Assembly: GCA_017555925.1 (NCBI GenBank)
Contig: JAFZFL010000148.1
Span: 1 to 12,397, forward strand
Source of the DNA: Bacteroidales bacterium
GTDB taxonomy: Bacteria; Bacteroidota; Bacteroidia; Bacteroidales; UBA932
DNA: 12,397 bases
Direction of reading: 5' to 3'
The notes below the pieces were generated by a model. The model was given only the letters and a program-made list of their open reading frames with translations, made no database searches and had not been told where the DNA came from. A program made the translations under genes and the position numbers. Below are positions 1 through 8,547 of this stretch, in pieces; the first letter of the stretch is position 1, and each line of letters opens with the position of its first letter.

Positions 1-1050
1 GGAGATTTGATGGATGCGAATAAATTCGGTTTTGTATTTGTCCTTCAAATTCTTCCAACCATCATATTCTTTTCGGCACTTACAAGTCTCTTCTTTTATT
101 TGGGTATTCTTCAGAAGGTTGTGTGGGTAATGGGCTGGTGCCTGACAAAGCTTATGAAGCTGTCGGGAGCCGAATCTTTATCTTGTGCTGGCAATATATT
201 TCTGGGCCAGACAGAGGCTCCACTGCTTGTTAAGGAGTATGTTCCAAAGATGACAAGATCTGAGTTGATGCTGGTTATGACATCGGGTATGGCAACAATG
301 GCCGGTGGTGTGCTTGCTGCTTATATTGGTATGTTGGGAGGTGGCGACAGAATGATGGAGGTGGAGTTTGCAAAACATCTGCTCTCAGCCTCAGTTATGG
401 CTGCTCCGGGTGCGATAGCATTGGCAAAGATAATAGTGCCTCAGAGTGAAGAGATTGACAATTCGGTTGAGGTCTCTTCAGACAAGATAGGTAAGAATGT
501 GCTTGATGCAATTTCAAATGGTACTACTGAAGGCTTGAAACTGGCTGCAAATGTGGGTGCAATGCTGTTGGTGTTCTATGCACTGATTGCAGGTTTTAAT
601 TTCATATTTGGAAAAATAGGAGACATTACTTCGCTTAATGAGGTAATTGCATCTGCTACTGATGGCAGGTATACAACGTTATCGTTGGAGTTCCTGCTTT
701 CATACATATTCTATCCTGTAATTTGGCTTACAGGTATAAGTAGTGCAGACCTTCCTTTAGTGAGCCGTCTTTTGGGAGAGAAACTTATTCTTACAGAGTT
801 CGTGGGTTATCAGAGTATGGCAACAATGATACAGACCGGTGCATTTGCATCTACCAAATCTGTAATACTGGCAACGTATGTTTTGTGCGGTTTTGCAAAT
901 TTTGCATCAGTAGGTATACAAATTGGTGGAGTTGGCGGTATGGCCAAAGGCAAGAGCTACATATTGTCGCAATATGGTTTCAGAGCCCTGTTGGCTGCAA
1001 CTTTGGTAGCACTTATGTCTGCTGCTATGATGGGAATGTTTCTTGTTTAG
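1..1050 (+). CDS. NupC/CNT-family nucleoside transporter (5' partial)
   Basis: Inner-membrane concentrative nucleoside transporter, which imports nucleosides by symport with H+ or Na+. The reading frame is open from the first base of the window, so the N-terminus is missing. The ATG at 10 lies inside the conserved region (FVLQILPTIIFFSALTS), so it is not the real start. About 349 residues remain; CNT proteins are usually about 400-430, so several tens of residues are missing. Visible family hallmarks are LSGAESLSCAGNIFLGQTEAP near residues 55-75, the GMATMAGGVLAAYIGMLGG block, and a C-terminal FANFASVGIQIGGVGG motif before a last hydrophobic helix. Many hydrophobic segments are spread along the protein. 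It converges on fmt with only 13 bp between the stop codons. The family is confident. The coupling ion and substrate range cannot be read from sequence. What lies upstream is outside the window. Confidence 0.93.
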   Translation, partial: GDLMDANKFGFVFVLQILPTIIFFSALTSLFFYLGILQKVVWVMGWCLTKLMKLSGAESLSCAGNIFLGQTEAPLLVKEYVPKMTRSELMLVMTSGMATMAGGVLAAYIGMLGGGDRMMEVEFAKHLLSASVMAAPGAIALAKIIVPQSEEIDNSVEVSSDKIGKNVLDAISNGTTEGLKLAANVGAMLLVFYALIAGFNFIFGKIGDITSLNEVIASATDGRYTTLSLEFLLSYIFYPVIWLTGISSADLPLVSRLLGEKLILTEFVGYQSMATMIQTGAFASTKSVILATYVLCGFANFASVGIQIGGVGGMAKGKSYILSQYGFRALLAATLVALMSAAMMGMFLV

Positions 1051-1063
1051 ATTTAGATGCGTA

Positions 1064-2047
1064 TCAGATAAATTTGCAGTTTTCAATATCTCTGAATCCA
1101 AGGAGGAAGTCTTTTACTTTCATCCTCTTCTTTCCTGCAAGCTGAATCTCATTAAGGGCAAGCAGGCCATCTTTGCAGACAACTTTCAGATAGCTCTTCT
1201 TATCTGTGATAACGGATCCTGCTGGCAAATCACTCTTGCTGTTTTCAGAGGGCTCTGCTTCATAAATCTTCATGTCAAGTTCCTTCGTTCCGTCGGTTAT
1301 TGTTGAGTATGCGGCAGGATATGGAGATAGTCCACGTATAAGGTTATGTATATCTGAAACAGTATTGTCCCATTTTATGTGGCATAGCTCTTTGGTAAGT
1401 TTTGGAGCTCCACTAACTATCTCTTCAATATCTCTCTCCCTCTCCTCTGCCGGCAAGAAAAGAGATTGCGGTTTTGGGGTAAGAGTGCCTTCAACCAATC
1501 CTTCAACTGTCTTTACAACAAGGTTGGCACCTATTCCCATAAGACGCTCGTACAGACTGCCCACATTTTCATTTTCACCTATTTCACACTCTTCGCGCAT
1601 AAGGATATTTCCTGTATCAATCTTTTCGTCAATCAGGAATGTTGTTACACCTGAAACCTTTTCGCCGTTGATTATGGCCCAGTTGATAGGGGCTGCTCCT
1701 CTATATTGTGGCAACAGTGAGCCGTGTAGGTTGAATGTTCCCATTTTTGGCATACTCCATACAACTTTCGGCAACATTCTGAATGCGACTACTATAAAAA
1801 GGTCTGCTCCAAGTGATGCCAATTCATCAAGGAATGTTTCATCTTTCAAAGATACAGGCTGCATTATTTTCAGGCCTTTGGATACTGCATATTGTTTTAC
1901 GGCACTTTCGTTGAGTTTTAGACCCCTGCCGCTTGGCTTGTCGGGAACTGTAACTACACCAACAATATCATAGCCCTTTTCAATAAGGGCGTCAAGTGGG
2001 GCAACTGCAAACTCGGGAGTGCCCATATATACTATCTTGGGATTCAT
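1064..2047 (-). CDS. fmt: Methionyl-tRNA formyltransferase
   Basis: Cytoplasmic enzyme that transfers a formyl group from 10-formyl-tetrahydrofolate to Met-tRNAfMet for translation initiation. At 327 aa it is close to the usual family length of about 310-330. The N-terminal formyltransferase Rossmann domain begins KIVYMGTPEFAV. The catalytic Asn-His-Asp set is visible as N106 and H108 in FNLHGSLLPQYRGAAPINWA and D144 in EKIDTGNIL. The C-terminal OB-like domain (about residues 210-327) includes LIRGLSPYPAA. The start codon overlaps the stop of the upstream permease gene in an ATGA arrangement, which supports this start and suggests translational coupling. It appears to be the last gene of the alaS-permease-fmt cluster. 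No clear hairpin terminator is visible in the 13 bp before the convergent transporter gene. Confidence 0.97.
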   Translation of the reverse strand: MNPKIVYMGTPEFAVAPLDALIEKGYDIVGVVTVPDKPSGRGLKLNESAVKQYAVSKGLKIMQPVSLKDETFLDELASLGADLFIVVAFRMLPKVVWSMPKMGTFNLHGSLLPQYRGAAPINWAIINGEKVSGVTTFLIDEKIDTGNILMREECEIGENENVGSLYERLMGIGANLVVKTVEGLVEGTLTPKPQSLFLPAEERERDIEEIVSGAPKLTKELCHIKWDNTVSDIHNLIRGLSPYPAAYSTITDGTKELDMKIYEAEPSENSKSDLPAGSVITDKKSYLKVVCKDGLLALNEIQLAGKKRMKVKDFLLGFRDIENCKFI

Positions 2048-3495
2048 TGATTATGCGCTTTTTTTCTCAACTTGGAGAATCTATTTGAAATCTTGTGAAA
2101 GAATATCTTGTAAGCATCTGCATTGAAGAGGGCAGAGTCTCTGGTACTCTTTATTGTAAGGAAGATGCCAATTGGAATAAGTACGAAAGTTGAAATGAAT
2201 GTGCCTGCAAATGGACCTATTGCACCATCATTTGCAAGTTTTTTTCCACTTATGTCAACAACCCAATAGATGACAAAGAAGAGCATTGAGACTATAACAG
2301 GTGTTCCCAAGCCTCCTTTTCTTATGATTGCTCCAAGAGGTGCTCCAATAAAGAAGAAGATAAGACAGGCTAAAGAGAGGGTGAACTTTCTGTATGATTC
2401 AATTGTGGCCCTTCTTAGCGGATGGGCTGACTGAAAGAGTTCCCTTTCATAGAACCGATAGCTTGAGATCTGGTTGTTTATCACATTGGTGGCTCTGTTT
2501 ATGGCGTTCTCCCTATCATGCAAGTCACCCGATGCAAATATAGTATCTATATCTATAATACCTTTATATCTGCTTGCTTTTGATGTGTCAAATTGGAATG
2601 TATAGATAAGGTTACTTGAAGAGATGGATTTGGAAAGCTGTGAATCAAGTGTTTTGTCAAAAACCTTTTTCAGCGAATCTCTGTCAATAGCCAACTGCTT
2701 GAGATCTTTGGCCATTACTTCATTGCCATAGCGGGCATCATCCGATTTCTGGAATGCATAGTTCTCCAATGGTATAATGACTTCTTGGGAAGAGAAATCA
2801 ATCTTCTGGAGTGAAAGGGAGGTGTCTCTATACTCTTTTTTGTTTGTCTCCTCATAATTAATTCCGGAAAAGAGAGTAAAAATCATGCTGCTCTTATCAT
2901 TTGACAGCCTTACATGTCCGGAGTCAGCTATAGTGAGACTTACATTACCTTTATTGCCGCTATGGTTATACACCATAATATTATGCATTATGTTGTTTTT
3001 GTCTCTTTCTGATATTCTGATTGAGTAACCGTCAACTCCATTGTAAAATATTCCTGTAGGAATCTTTATCTCCTCCTTTGTTTTACCAATATCGTCGCGG
3101 AGTGTATATATTTTGTTGTAGGCTACCGGTATAAGGTCATTGGAGGCAAAAAAAGCTCCTATACTGATAATCACGGATACCAGTATAAGTGGGCTTATAA
3201 TCCTCTGTAGGGAGATGCCGGCAGCTTTCATGGCCAGCAACTCATTGTTTTCACCCATATTTCCCATTGTCATGATGGAAGCCAATAGAGTGGCCAGAGG
3301 AAGAGCCATAGGAATCAGGGTGGCAGAACCCCAGCCAAGGAATTCAAGAATAACTCCAAAACTGAGGCCTTTTCCAACCAATTCATCTATGTACAGCCAT
3401 AGGAACTGCATTACAAGGACAAAAATCACAATGAGAAATGTCATTACGAAAGGTCCTAAAAATGACTTCAATATAAATGAATCCAATTTTTTCAT
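2044..3495 (-). CDS. LptF/LptG-family (YjgP/YjgQ) permease
   Basis: Inner-membrane permease of the family that, with the ATPase LptB, extracts lipopolysaccharide from the inner membrane and feeds the periplasmic bridge to the outer membrane. It is 483 aa, against about 360 in E. coli LptF and LptG. Six membrane segments are apparent at about residues 11-36, 57-79, 97-118, 371-392, 397-415 and 426-447, the 3+3 layout of the family. The cytoplasmic coupling-helix signature GENNELLAMKAAGISLQRI (about 81-99) and FFIGAPLGAIIRKGG (about 381-395) are both present. The extra length lies in the periplasmic region (about 120-365), which is enlarged by a charged, probably helical segment near 255-345. 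I cannot tell whether this is the F or the G subunit, so no symbol is given. It follows alaS by 35 bp and overlaps fmt by 4 bp, so co-transcription is likely. Confidence 0.93.
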   Translation of the reverse strand: MKKLDSFILKSFLGPFVMTFLIVIFVLVMQFLWLYIDELVGKGLSFGVILEFLGWGSATLIPMALPLATLLASIMTMGNMGENNELLAMKAAGISLQRIISPLILVSVIISIGAFFASNDLIPVAYNKIYTLRDDIGKTKEEIKIPTGIFYNGVDGYSIRISERDKNNIMHNIMVYNHSGNKGNVSLTIADSGHVRLSNDKSSMIFTLFSGINYEETNKKEYRDTSLSLQKIDFSSQEVIIPLENYAFQKSDDARYGNEVMAKDLKQLAIDRDSLKKVFDKTLDSQLSKSISSSNLIYTFQFDTSKASRYKGIIDIDTIFASGDLHDRENAINRATNVINNQISSYRFYERELFQSAHPLRRATIESYRKFTLSLACLIFFFIGAPLGAIIRKGGLGTPVIVSMLFFVIYWVVDISGKKLANDGAIGPFAGTFISTFVLIPIGIFLTIKSTRDSALFNADAYKIFFHKISNRFSKLRKKAHNQ

Positions 3496-3530
3496 TTTGC
3501 AGTTCAGATAAGCTGTGTTTTAAATTTAAG

Positions 3531-6146
3531 CTATTTGGCAGCGCTTGCAATCAGGGCATCCATAGCAGCTGACATGCCATCAATATATTTTCCGCCTGCA
3601 GTTGCCAGCGAAGGTTGTCCGCCACCACCACCTTGAATAAGTTTTGCAGCCTCCTTCACATCTTTGCCGGCATGGTAGCCTTGTGCCACAAGATCGTCGG
3701 TGTACATAAGGGTAAGGGTAACCTTATCCTCAAATTGGGTAACACCGATAAATGCGCTGTTCTGTGTCTCATTTTTCAACATGAAAGCAACATCCTTAAT
3801 GACATTAGGCTGGAAGAATCCTTTAAGCGCCATAATGTTTACTCCATTGTAATTCTTGGCGTTCTCTATGCAGGTATTCTTGAGGGTAATTGCACGCTCT
3901 TTAAGCATCTCGTCCATATTCTTCTTGATGGAATCATTGTCTTCCATAAGTTTTGCTATACTTGCAAGAACGTTTGGCGAGTTATTGAAGAGTTTCTTGA
4001 TAGAACCCATCAAATCCTCTGCACTCTCTACCAGGGTCTCAGCATGAGGACCTGTAACTGCCTCAATTCTTCTCACTCCTGCTGCAACAGCAGATTCAGA
4101 TATAATCTTGAAGTATCCTATATTGCCAGTTGCGCTTGTGTGTGTGCCACCGCAAAGTTCAATGGAATCTCCGTACTGGATTACTCTCACTTTATCGCCA
4201 TATTTCTCTCCAAACAGGGCCATGGCACCTTTGGCTTTAGCCTCCTCAATAGGAATATCCCTATACTCGCATTTAGGAGTATTTGCCCTTATAAGTCTGT
4301 TTACCTCTCTCTCCACACTTCTCAATGTCTTGTCATCAATCTTCTCAAAGTGTGAGAAGTCAAATCTGAAGTATGCGGCAGCAACAAGAGAACCCTTCTG
4401 TTCAATATGTGTGCCAAGTATATTTCTCAATGCATGGTGGAGAAGATGTGTTGCAGTGTGGTTGTTGGCAATATCAACTCTTCTCTCCTCATCTATTGCA
4501 GCAACAAACTCCTCTGCAGGATCAGACGGAAGACGCTCTGCTATATGTATAGGCAGACCATTCTCCTTTATAGTGTTGAGTATTCTTATTTTCTCTCCCG
4601 ACAGCGACTCAATATATCCGCTGTCTCCAAGCTGTCCGCCACTCTCGGCGTAGAAAGGACTTCTGTTGAAAACAAGATGGAAACTCTCTTTATTTTTAGC
4701 TTTTACGCTCTTGTATTTAAGAATTTTTACACCCTCTTCCCTTACACTCTCATATCCGGTGAAAACTGTAACTTCGTAAGGTGCAACATCTACCCAATCA
4801 CCCTCCTCTTTGGCAGTCGCATTACGGCTTCTCTCCTTCTGTTGTTTAAGTTCTTTTTCGAACTCTTGCAGATCAACAGAATATCCATTCTCCTTTGCAA
4901 TAAGTTCGGTCAGGTCAATAGGGAATCCGAAAGTGTCATAAAGTACAAACGCATCTGCTCCTGAGATTGACTTGCTCTCCTTGTTCTTCTCAATAAGGGT
5001 GTCCATCATTTTGATTCCCTTCTCAAGAGTCCTCAAGAATGCCTCCTCTTCCTCTTTGATTACTTTTTCTATAAGTACCTGTTGCGACTTCAACTCAGGG
5101 AAGGCCTCTCCCATTTGGGCAACCAAAGTAGGTACAAGCCTGTACAATAGAGGCTCTGACATATCAAGGAATGTATACGCGTACCTTACCGCTCTTCTCA
5201 AGATGCGTCGTATGACGTAGCCGGCCTTTACATTTGAAGGAAGCTGTCCGTCTGCAATGGAGAAACTTATGGCTCTGATGTGGTCTGAGATAACTCTCAT
5301 TGCAATTCCCACTTTATTCTCATGTTGGTACTCTTTGCCACTCAATTCTGCGATTTTGGCAATCATTGTCTGGAATACATCGGTGTCATAGTTGCTCTGT
5401 TTTGCCTGAAGAGCCATGCACAAACGCTCAAGTCCCATACCAGTGTCCACATGCTTTTGAGGTAGTGGCTCAAGTTGTCCGTTGGCTTTACGGTTAAACT
5501 GCATGAACACAAGGTTCCATATCTCAATTACAAGATGATGGCCTTTGTTTACGAGTTCTCTGCCCGGAACTTGTGCGCGCTCCTCGTCGCTTCTCAAATC
5601 AATATGTATCTCGCTGCAAGGACCACATGGACCAGTCTCTCCCATCTCCCAAAAGTTGTCTTTCTTGTTGCCGTTAATTATTCTGTCGGCAGGCAGATAT
5701 TTTAGCCAGGCCTCTTTGGCCTCGTTGTCCATATCAAGATTGTCGGGAGCATAACCTTCAAATACTGTAGCATACAATCTCTCTTTGTCAAGTTTGTAAA
5801 CTTGGGTAAGAAGCTCCCATGCCCACTCTATAGCCTCATTTTTGAAGTAGTCGCCAAAGCTCCAGTTGCCAAGCATCTCAAACATGGTATGGTGGTAGGT
5901 ATCCAATCCTACCTCCTCAAGGTCATTATGCTTTCCGCTTACTCTAAGGCATTTTTGAGAATCTGCCACCCTTTTGTATTTGGCAGGTGAATTGCCGAGG
6001 AACCAATCCTTGAACTGGTTCATACCTGCGTTTGTGAACATTAGTGTAGGGTCATTTGTGACAACCATAGGTGCAGATGGAACTATGGTATGATTTTTAG
6101 AGTGAAAGAACTCCAAAAAAGTATTTCTGATTTCGTTTGAGGTCAT
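3531..6146 (-). CDS. alaS: Alanine--tRNA ligase
   Basis: Cytoplasmic class II aminoacyl-tRNA synthetase that charges tRNA-Ala and edits mischarged Ser and Gly. The 871 aa match the normal length of about 870-880. The N-terminal catalytic core shows [15 protein letters not shown] (about 37-51), the motif-2 region [30 protein letters not shown] (about 85-101) and the [10 protein letters not shown] stretch (about 170-179). Motif 3 appears as [11 protein letters not shown] (about 232-242). The editing-domain zinc ligands are present as HTATH (H563, H567) and CGGTH (C665, H669). The C-Ala/DHHA1 domain ends with the glycine-rich [14 protein letters not shown]. All key residues look intact. The gene heads the leftward cluster and is divergent from the first M23 peptidase gene across 85 bp. 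The start at 6146 gives the conserved [15 protein letters not shown]-terminus. Confidence 0.99.
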   Translation of the reverse strand: MTSNEIRNTFLEFFHSKNHTIVPSAPMVVTNDPTLMFTNAGMNQFKDWFLGNSPAKYKRVADSQKCLRVSGKHNDLEEVGLDTYHHTMFEMLGNWSFGDYFKNEAIEWAWELLTQVYKLDKERLYATVFEGYAPDNLDMDNEAKEAWLKYLPADRIINGNKKDNFWEMGETGPCGPCSEIHIDLRSDEERAQVPGRELVNKGHHLVIEIWNLVFMQFNRKANGQLEPLPQKHVDTGMGLERLCMALQAKQSNYDTDVFQTMIAKIAELSGKEYQHENKVGIAMRVISDHIRAISFSIADGQLPSNVKAGYVIRRILRRAVRYAYTFLDMSEPLLYRLVPTLVAQMGEAFPELKSQQVLIEKVIKEEEEAFLRTLEKGIKMMDTLIEKNKESKSISGADAFVLYDTFGFPIDLTELIAKENGYSVDLQEFEKELKQQKERSRNATAKEEGDWVDVAPYEVTVFTGYESVREEGVKILKYKSVKAKNKESFHLVFNRSPFYAESGGQLGDSGYIESLSGEKIRILNTIKENGLPIHIAERLPSDPAEEFVAAIDEERRVDIANNHTATHLLHHALRNILGTHIEQKGSLVAAAYFRFDFSHFEKIDDKTLRSVEREVNRLIRANTPKCEYRDIPIEEAKAKGAMALFGEKYGDKVRVIQYGDSIELCGGTHTSATGNIGYFKIISESAVAAGVRRIEAVTGPHAETLVESAEDLMGSIKKLFNNSPNVLASIAKLMEDNDSIKKNMDEMLKERAITLKNTCIENAKNYNGVNIMALKGFFQPNVIKDVAFMLKNETQNSAFIGVTQFEDKVTLTLMYTDDLVAQGYHAGKDVKEAAKLIQGGGGGQPSLATAGGKYIDGMSAAMDALIASAAK

Positions 6147-6168
6147 AATTTTTAATCTAATAAGCCTG

Positions 6169-6176
6169 CAAATTTA
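6169..6176 (-). promoter_or_regulatory. Candidate alaS promoter, -7 element
   Basis: Read on the minus strand these bases are TAAATTTG, a perfect match to the Bacteroidetes sigma-ABfr -7 consensus TAnnTTTG. They lie 23 bp upstream of the alaS start, so the leader would be short, about 15 nt. I see no good TTTG -33 element at the expected distance, so the call rests on the -7 box and its position. Confidence 0.5.
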
Positions 6177-6204
6177 ATCTTTTTAATTTTAATTTTTATA
6201 TTTG
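6173..6204 (+). promoter_or_regulatory. Candidate promoter of the M23 operon
   Basis: TATATTTG at 6197-6204 matches the Bacteroidetes -7 consensus TAnnTTTG. A TTTA at 6173-6176 lies 20 bp upstream, where the -33 TTTG is expected, and matches three of four bases. The predicted transcription start is a few bases downstream, giving a leader of about 20 nt before the ATG at 6232. The upstream half coincides with the -7 box of the divergent alaS promoter, so the two promoters physically overlap. Confidence 0.55.
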
Positions 6205-6231
6205 CATCCACTAATTTAGGAATTTTAGTAT

Positions 6232-7200
6232 ATGTCAGGAATGAAAAAATACAAGTTTAATGCAGATACGCTGCTTTATGAGGTTCACAAGATACCTGTC
6301 ATGAAGCGCTTTTCTGCAGGATTTGTACTCTTTCTTTTGAGTTTAGTTGCCTTTGTAGGGTACTTTTTTGCATATACTCTCTATTTTGGTCTTGATACTC
6401 CAAAACTTGCTCTTTTGAAACAGGAGTCTGTAAAGCTGCAATCAAAAATGGAACTTCTTGAGAGAAAATTTGAGCAAAACAACAGAGTGCTGCTCGAGCT
6501 CCAGAGAAGAGACAACTACGTATATCGCCCGATTTTCGGAATGGAAGAGATCTCCCAGGATGTGCGTAATGCCGGTTTTGGTGGTGTAAACAGATATGCC
6601 CATCTTGAGAATCTTCCAAATTCAAGTTTCATGGTTGATATGGAGAAAAAGATGGATATACTCTACAAAAAGGCGTTTATCCAGTCCCGTTCATATGATG
6701 AGGTTGCAATTTTGTCAAAACGTACAGGCGAGATGGCATCTTGTGTTCCGGCTGTCCCTCCGGTACATTTGGATAAGGTTAGAATTTCCAGCCATTTCGG
6801 ATTGAGGACAGACCCTTTTAACAAGACTCCAAAGATGCATAGCGGTATTGATTTTGTGGGCAGCAAGGGCGAGCCTATATATGCATCCGGAAATGGCAAG
6901 GTGGTTGAGGTTGCATTCAACTTCTTCGGTTATGGTAAAGAGGTGGTAATTGACCACGGTTTCGGATATAAAACAAGATATGCCCATTTGAACACCATTT
7001 GTGTAAAGGAGGGTGATATGGTTGAGAGAGGTGAACAGATAGGCGATATGGGTAATAGCGGACGCTCTACCGGAACACATCTGCATTATGAGGTGTTGTA
7101 TAAGGACAACAGGGTCAATCCTTCAAACTATTTCAGTAAGGAATTGAAGGGAGAGGAGTTCCTTTCAATGGTCAAAACAAACAACAGCAAAGAGTCCTAA
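6232..7200 (+). CDS. Membrane-anchored M23 (LytM-type) metallopeptidase, first copy
   Basis: Probable peptidoglycan endopeptidase or LytM-type cell-wall regulator, 322 aa. A short cytoplasmic N-terminus (KKYKFNADTLLYE) precedes one membrane helix at about 28-52. A charged, coiled-coil-like segment (about 59-93) and a linker follow in the periplasm. The C-terminal peptidase_M23 domain is at about 185-300. The zinc and catalytic residues are intact: H203 and D207 in HSGID, H252 in RYAHL, and H283 and H285 in THLHYE, so activity is expected. I kept the ATG at 6232 because AGGA lies about 10 nt upstream. An ATG at 6241 would give MKKYKFN and align exactly with the start of the second copy, so it is a real alternative. 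It is the first gene after the divergent promoter region. The substrate and the crosslink it cuts cannot be read from sequence. Confidence 0.92.
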   Translation: MSGMKKYKFNADTLLYEVHKIPVMKRFSAGFVLFLLSLVAFVGYFFAYTLYFGLDTPKLALLKQESVKLQSKMELLERKFEQNNRVLLELQRRDNYVYRPIFGMEEISQDVRNAGFGGVNRYAHLENLPNSSFMVDMEKKMDILYKKAFIQSRSYDEVAILSKRTGEMASCVPAVPPVHLDKVRISSHFGLRTDPFNKTPKMHSGIDFVGSKGEPIYASGNGKVVEVAFNFFGYGKEVVIDHGFGYKTRYAHLNTICVKEGDMVERGEQIGDMGNSGRSTGTHLHYEVLYKDNRVNPSNYFSKELKGEEFLSMVKTNNSKES

Positions 7201-8157
7201 ATGGAAAAGTACAAGTTCAATAAGGAAAAATTGGAATTTGTAGAGGTTAGGAGGGGATTAAAGTGGTGGGGTAGAAAGATATTCCAGTATTTGTTTGTGA
7301 GTATTCTGCTTGCAGTGTTATATTATTGCATTTTTGCACTTTTCATAAGTACAGAGGCCGAGAGGCAGCTTGCCAAGGAGAATAAGATACTGGCTCAGGA
7401 GTATGAGAAGCTTTCGGAGAGACTTGGCGTTCTGGATAATACGGTTTCAAATCTTAAAATTAAAGACAGAGAGATATACAGAAGTATTTTTAGTGCAGAT
7501 CCTCTGATAGTCTCATTGATAAATCAGGGCAGTCCTCTTCTCGACAATCTGGATACTACAAAGGATCACGTTATAGTAAGCAAAAGCCGTGAAATGATAG
7601 TGGTGATGGAGGAGAATGCATCTTCTGTGCAGGATATGTTGAACTCAATAGTGGATGAGTGCGATTATTTGGGGAGAAGTGTTGCACATGTTCCGGCTAT
7701 TCTGCCAATAAGGGATTTTTCTGTGGGACAGACAGGTGCATCAATAGGAAAGAGGATGAATCCTTTTTACAAGACGGTAACATCCCATGATGGAATGGAT
7801 CTTCTGGCTGCATTGGGAACTGATGTGCTGGCTACGGCCGATGGGGTGATAGTGGAGTCTGTAAGGTCGAAACGGGGCAGTGGAAATTATGTTACGATAG
7901 ATCATAAAAATGGGTATATGACAACATATTCACATTTGGGTGATGTTCTTGTCAAAAAGGGTAAGACGGTGTCAAGAGGCGAGGTTATAGGAAGAGTGGG
8001 TTTGTCGGGAATGTCATTTGCTCCACATTTGCATTACAAAGTTACATTCAATGATAAGGTGGTGGATCCCATCAACTATTTTTTTGCAGACCTTACACCT
8101 GAACAGTTCAGGGAGGTAATAGCCATTTCGTCCAATACCGGACAGTCGTTGGATTGA
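7201..8157 (+). CDS. Membrane-anchored M23 (LytM-type) metallopeptidase, second copy
   Basis: Paralogue of the preceding gene with the same architecture, 318 aa. The N-terminus MEKYKFNKEKLEFVEV mirrors the first copy. A membrane helix lies at about 28-50, a helical coiled-coil-like region at about 52-90, and the M23 domain at about 175-295. Catalytic residues are retained: H196 and D200 in HDGMD, H245 in TYSHL, H276 and H278 in PHLHYK. The glutamate that follows HLHY in copy one is a lysine here. The two proteins are clearly diverged outside the motifs, so the duplication is not recent. The ATG directly follows the TAA of the first copy, which suggests translational coupling and possibly a joint function, for example a heteromer or stepwise cell-wall cleavage (inference). 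An active peptidase is predicted. Confidence 0.92.
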   Translation: MEKYKFNKEKLEFVEVRRGLKWWGRKIFQYLFVSILLAVLYYCIFALFISTEAERQLAKENKILAQEYEKLSERLGVLDNTVSNLKIKDREIYRSIFSADPLIVSLINQGSPLLDNLDTTKDHVIVSKSREMIVVMEENASSVQDMLNSIVDECDYLGRSVAHVPAILPIRDFSVGQTGASIGKRMNPFYKTVTSHDGMDLLAALGTDVLATADGVIVESVRSKRGSGNYVTIDHKNGYMTTYSHLGDVLVKKGKTVSRGEVIGRVGLSGMSFAPHLHYKVTFNDKVVDPINYFFADLTPEQFREVIAISSNTGQSLD

Positions 8158-8170
8158 AAAAGAGAATATT

Positions 8171-8524
8171 ATGCCATATAGAGAGAAAAGCATAGAGAAA
8201 CTCTACTATACAATAGGAGAGGTTTCTGAAATTTTGGGTGAGAGTACATCACTTGTGCGTTTTTGGGCACAGAAATTTCCGGAATTTATAAAGCCGGCAA
8301 GGAATAAAAAGGGTAACCGCCTGTTTACAGCGCAGGATCTGGCCAATTTTAAGGTTATTTATCATCTTGTAAAAGAGAATGGTATGACATTGGAAGGGGC
8401 TGCCAAAAGGATGAAGGACAATATTACAGGTGCAGACCGGAGGGTTGAGGTAATTTCCAAGTTGACATCCATTAAGGAGAGATTGTTGGAAATATCATCT
8501 ATGTTGAAGGTACAGGAGAATTAA
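8171..8524 (+). CDS. MerR-family transcriptional regulator
   Basis: Small DNA-binding protein of 117 aa. The MerR-type winged helix-turn-helix covers about residues 11-82, with YYTIGEVSEILGESTSLVRFW (about 12-32), the wing GNRLFTAQDL and the second helical pair VKENGMTLEGAAKRM. A short helical tail (about 92-114) probably forms the dimerisation coiled coil. There is no C-terminal effector or metal-binding domain and no cysteine, so it is unlikely to be a metal or oxidant sensor of the MerR/CueR/SoxR kind. It is closer to the short MerR-like proteins often found beside cell-envelope or division genes. It lies 13 bp after the second M23 gene and shares its operon. Its target and signal cannot be inferred from this window. 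Confidence 0.88.
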   Translation: MPYREKSIEKLYYTIGEVSEILGESTSLVRFWAQKFPEFIKPARNKKGNRLFTAQDLANFKVIYHLVKENGMTLEGAAKRMKDNITGADRRVEVISKLTSIKERLLEISSMLKVQEN

Positions 8525-8547
8525 TTTTGTTTTTATTGTAAGGTGTT

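Noticed and set aside
1051..1063. Possible bidirectional terminator between the nucleoside transporter gene and fmt
   Set aside because: The gap is only 13 bp and I find no stem of useful length or T tract on either strand.
1272..1973. A 233-residue open frame on the plus strand opposite fmt
   Set aside because: It lies wholly inside fmt on the other strand, is Ser/Pro/Arg-rich as expected for an antisense frame, and shows no recognisable domain. fmt has intact catalytic residues.
3615..4355. A 246-residue open frame on the plus strand opposite the alaS 3' half, with another of 181 residues at 4108-4653
   Set aside because: Both are antisense shadows of the intact alaS editing and C-Ala domains. 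They are Cys/Ser/Leu-rich low-information translations with no family resemblance.
7201..8157. Second M23 protein as a catalytically dead LytM activator
   Set aside because: All expected residues (H196, D200, H245, H276, H278) are present. Only the non-catalytic residue after HLHY differs, so a dead-enzyme call is not supported.
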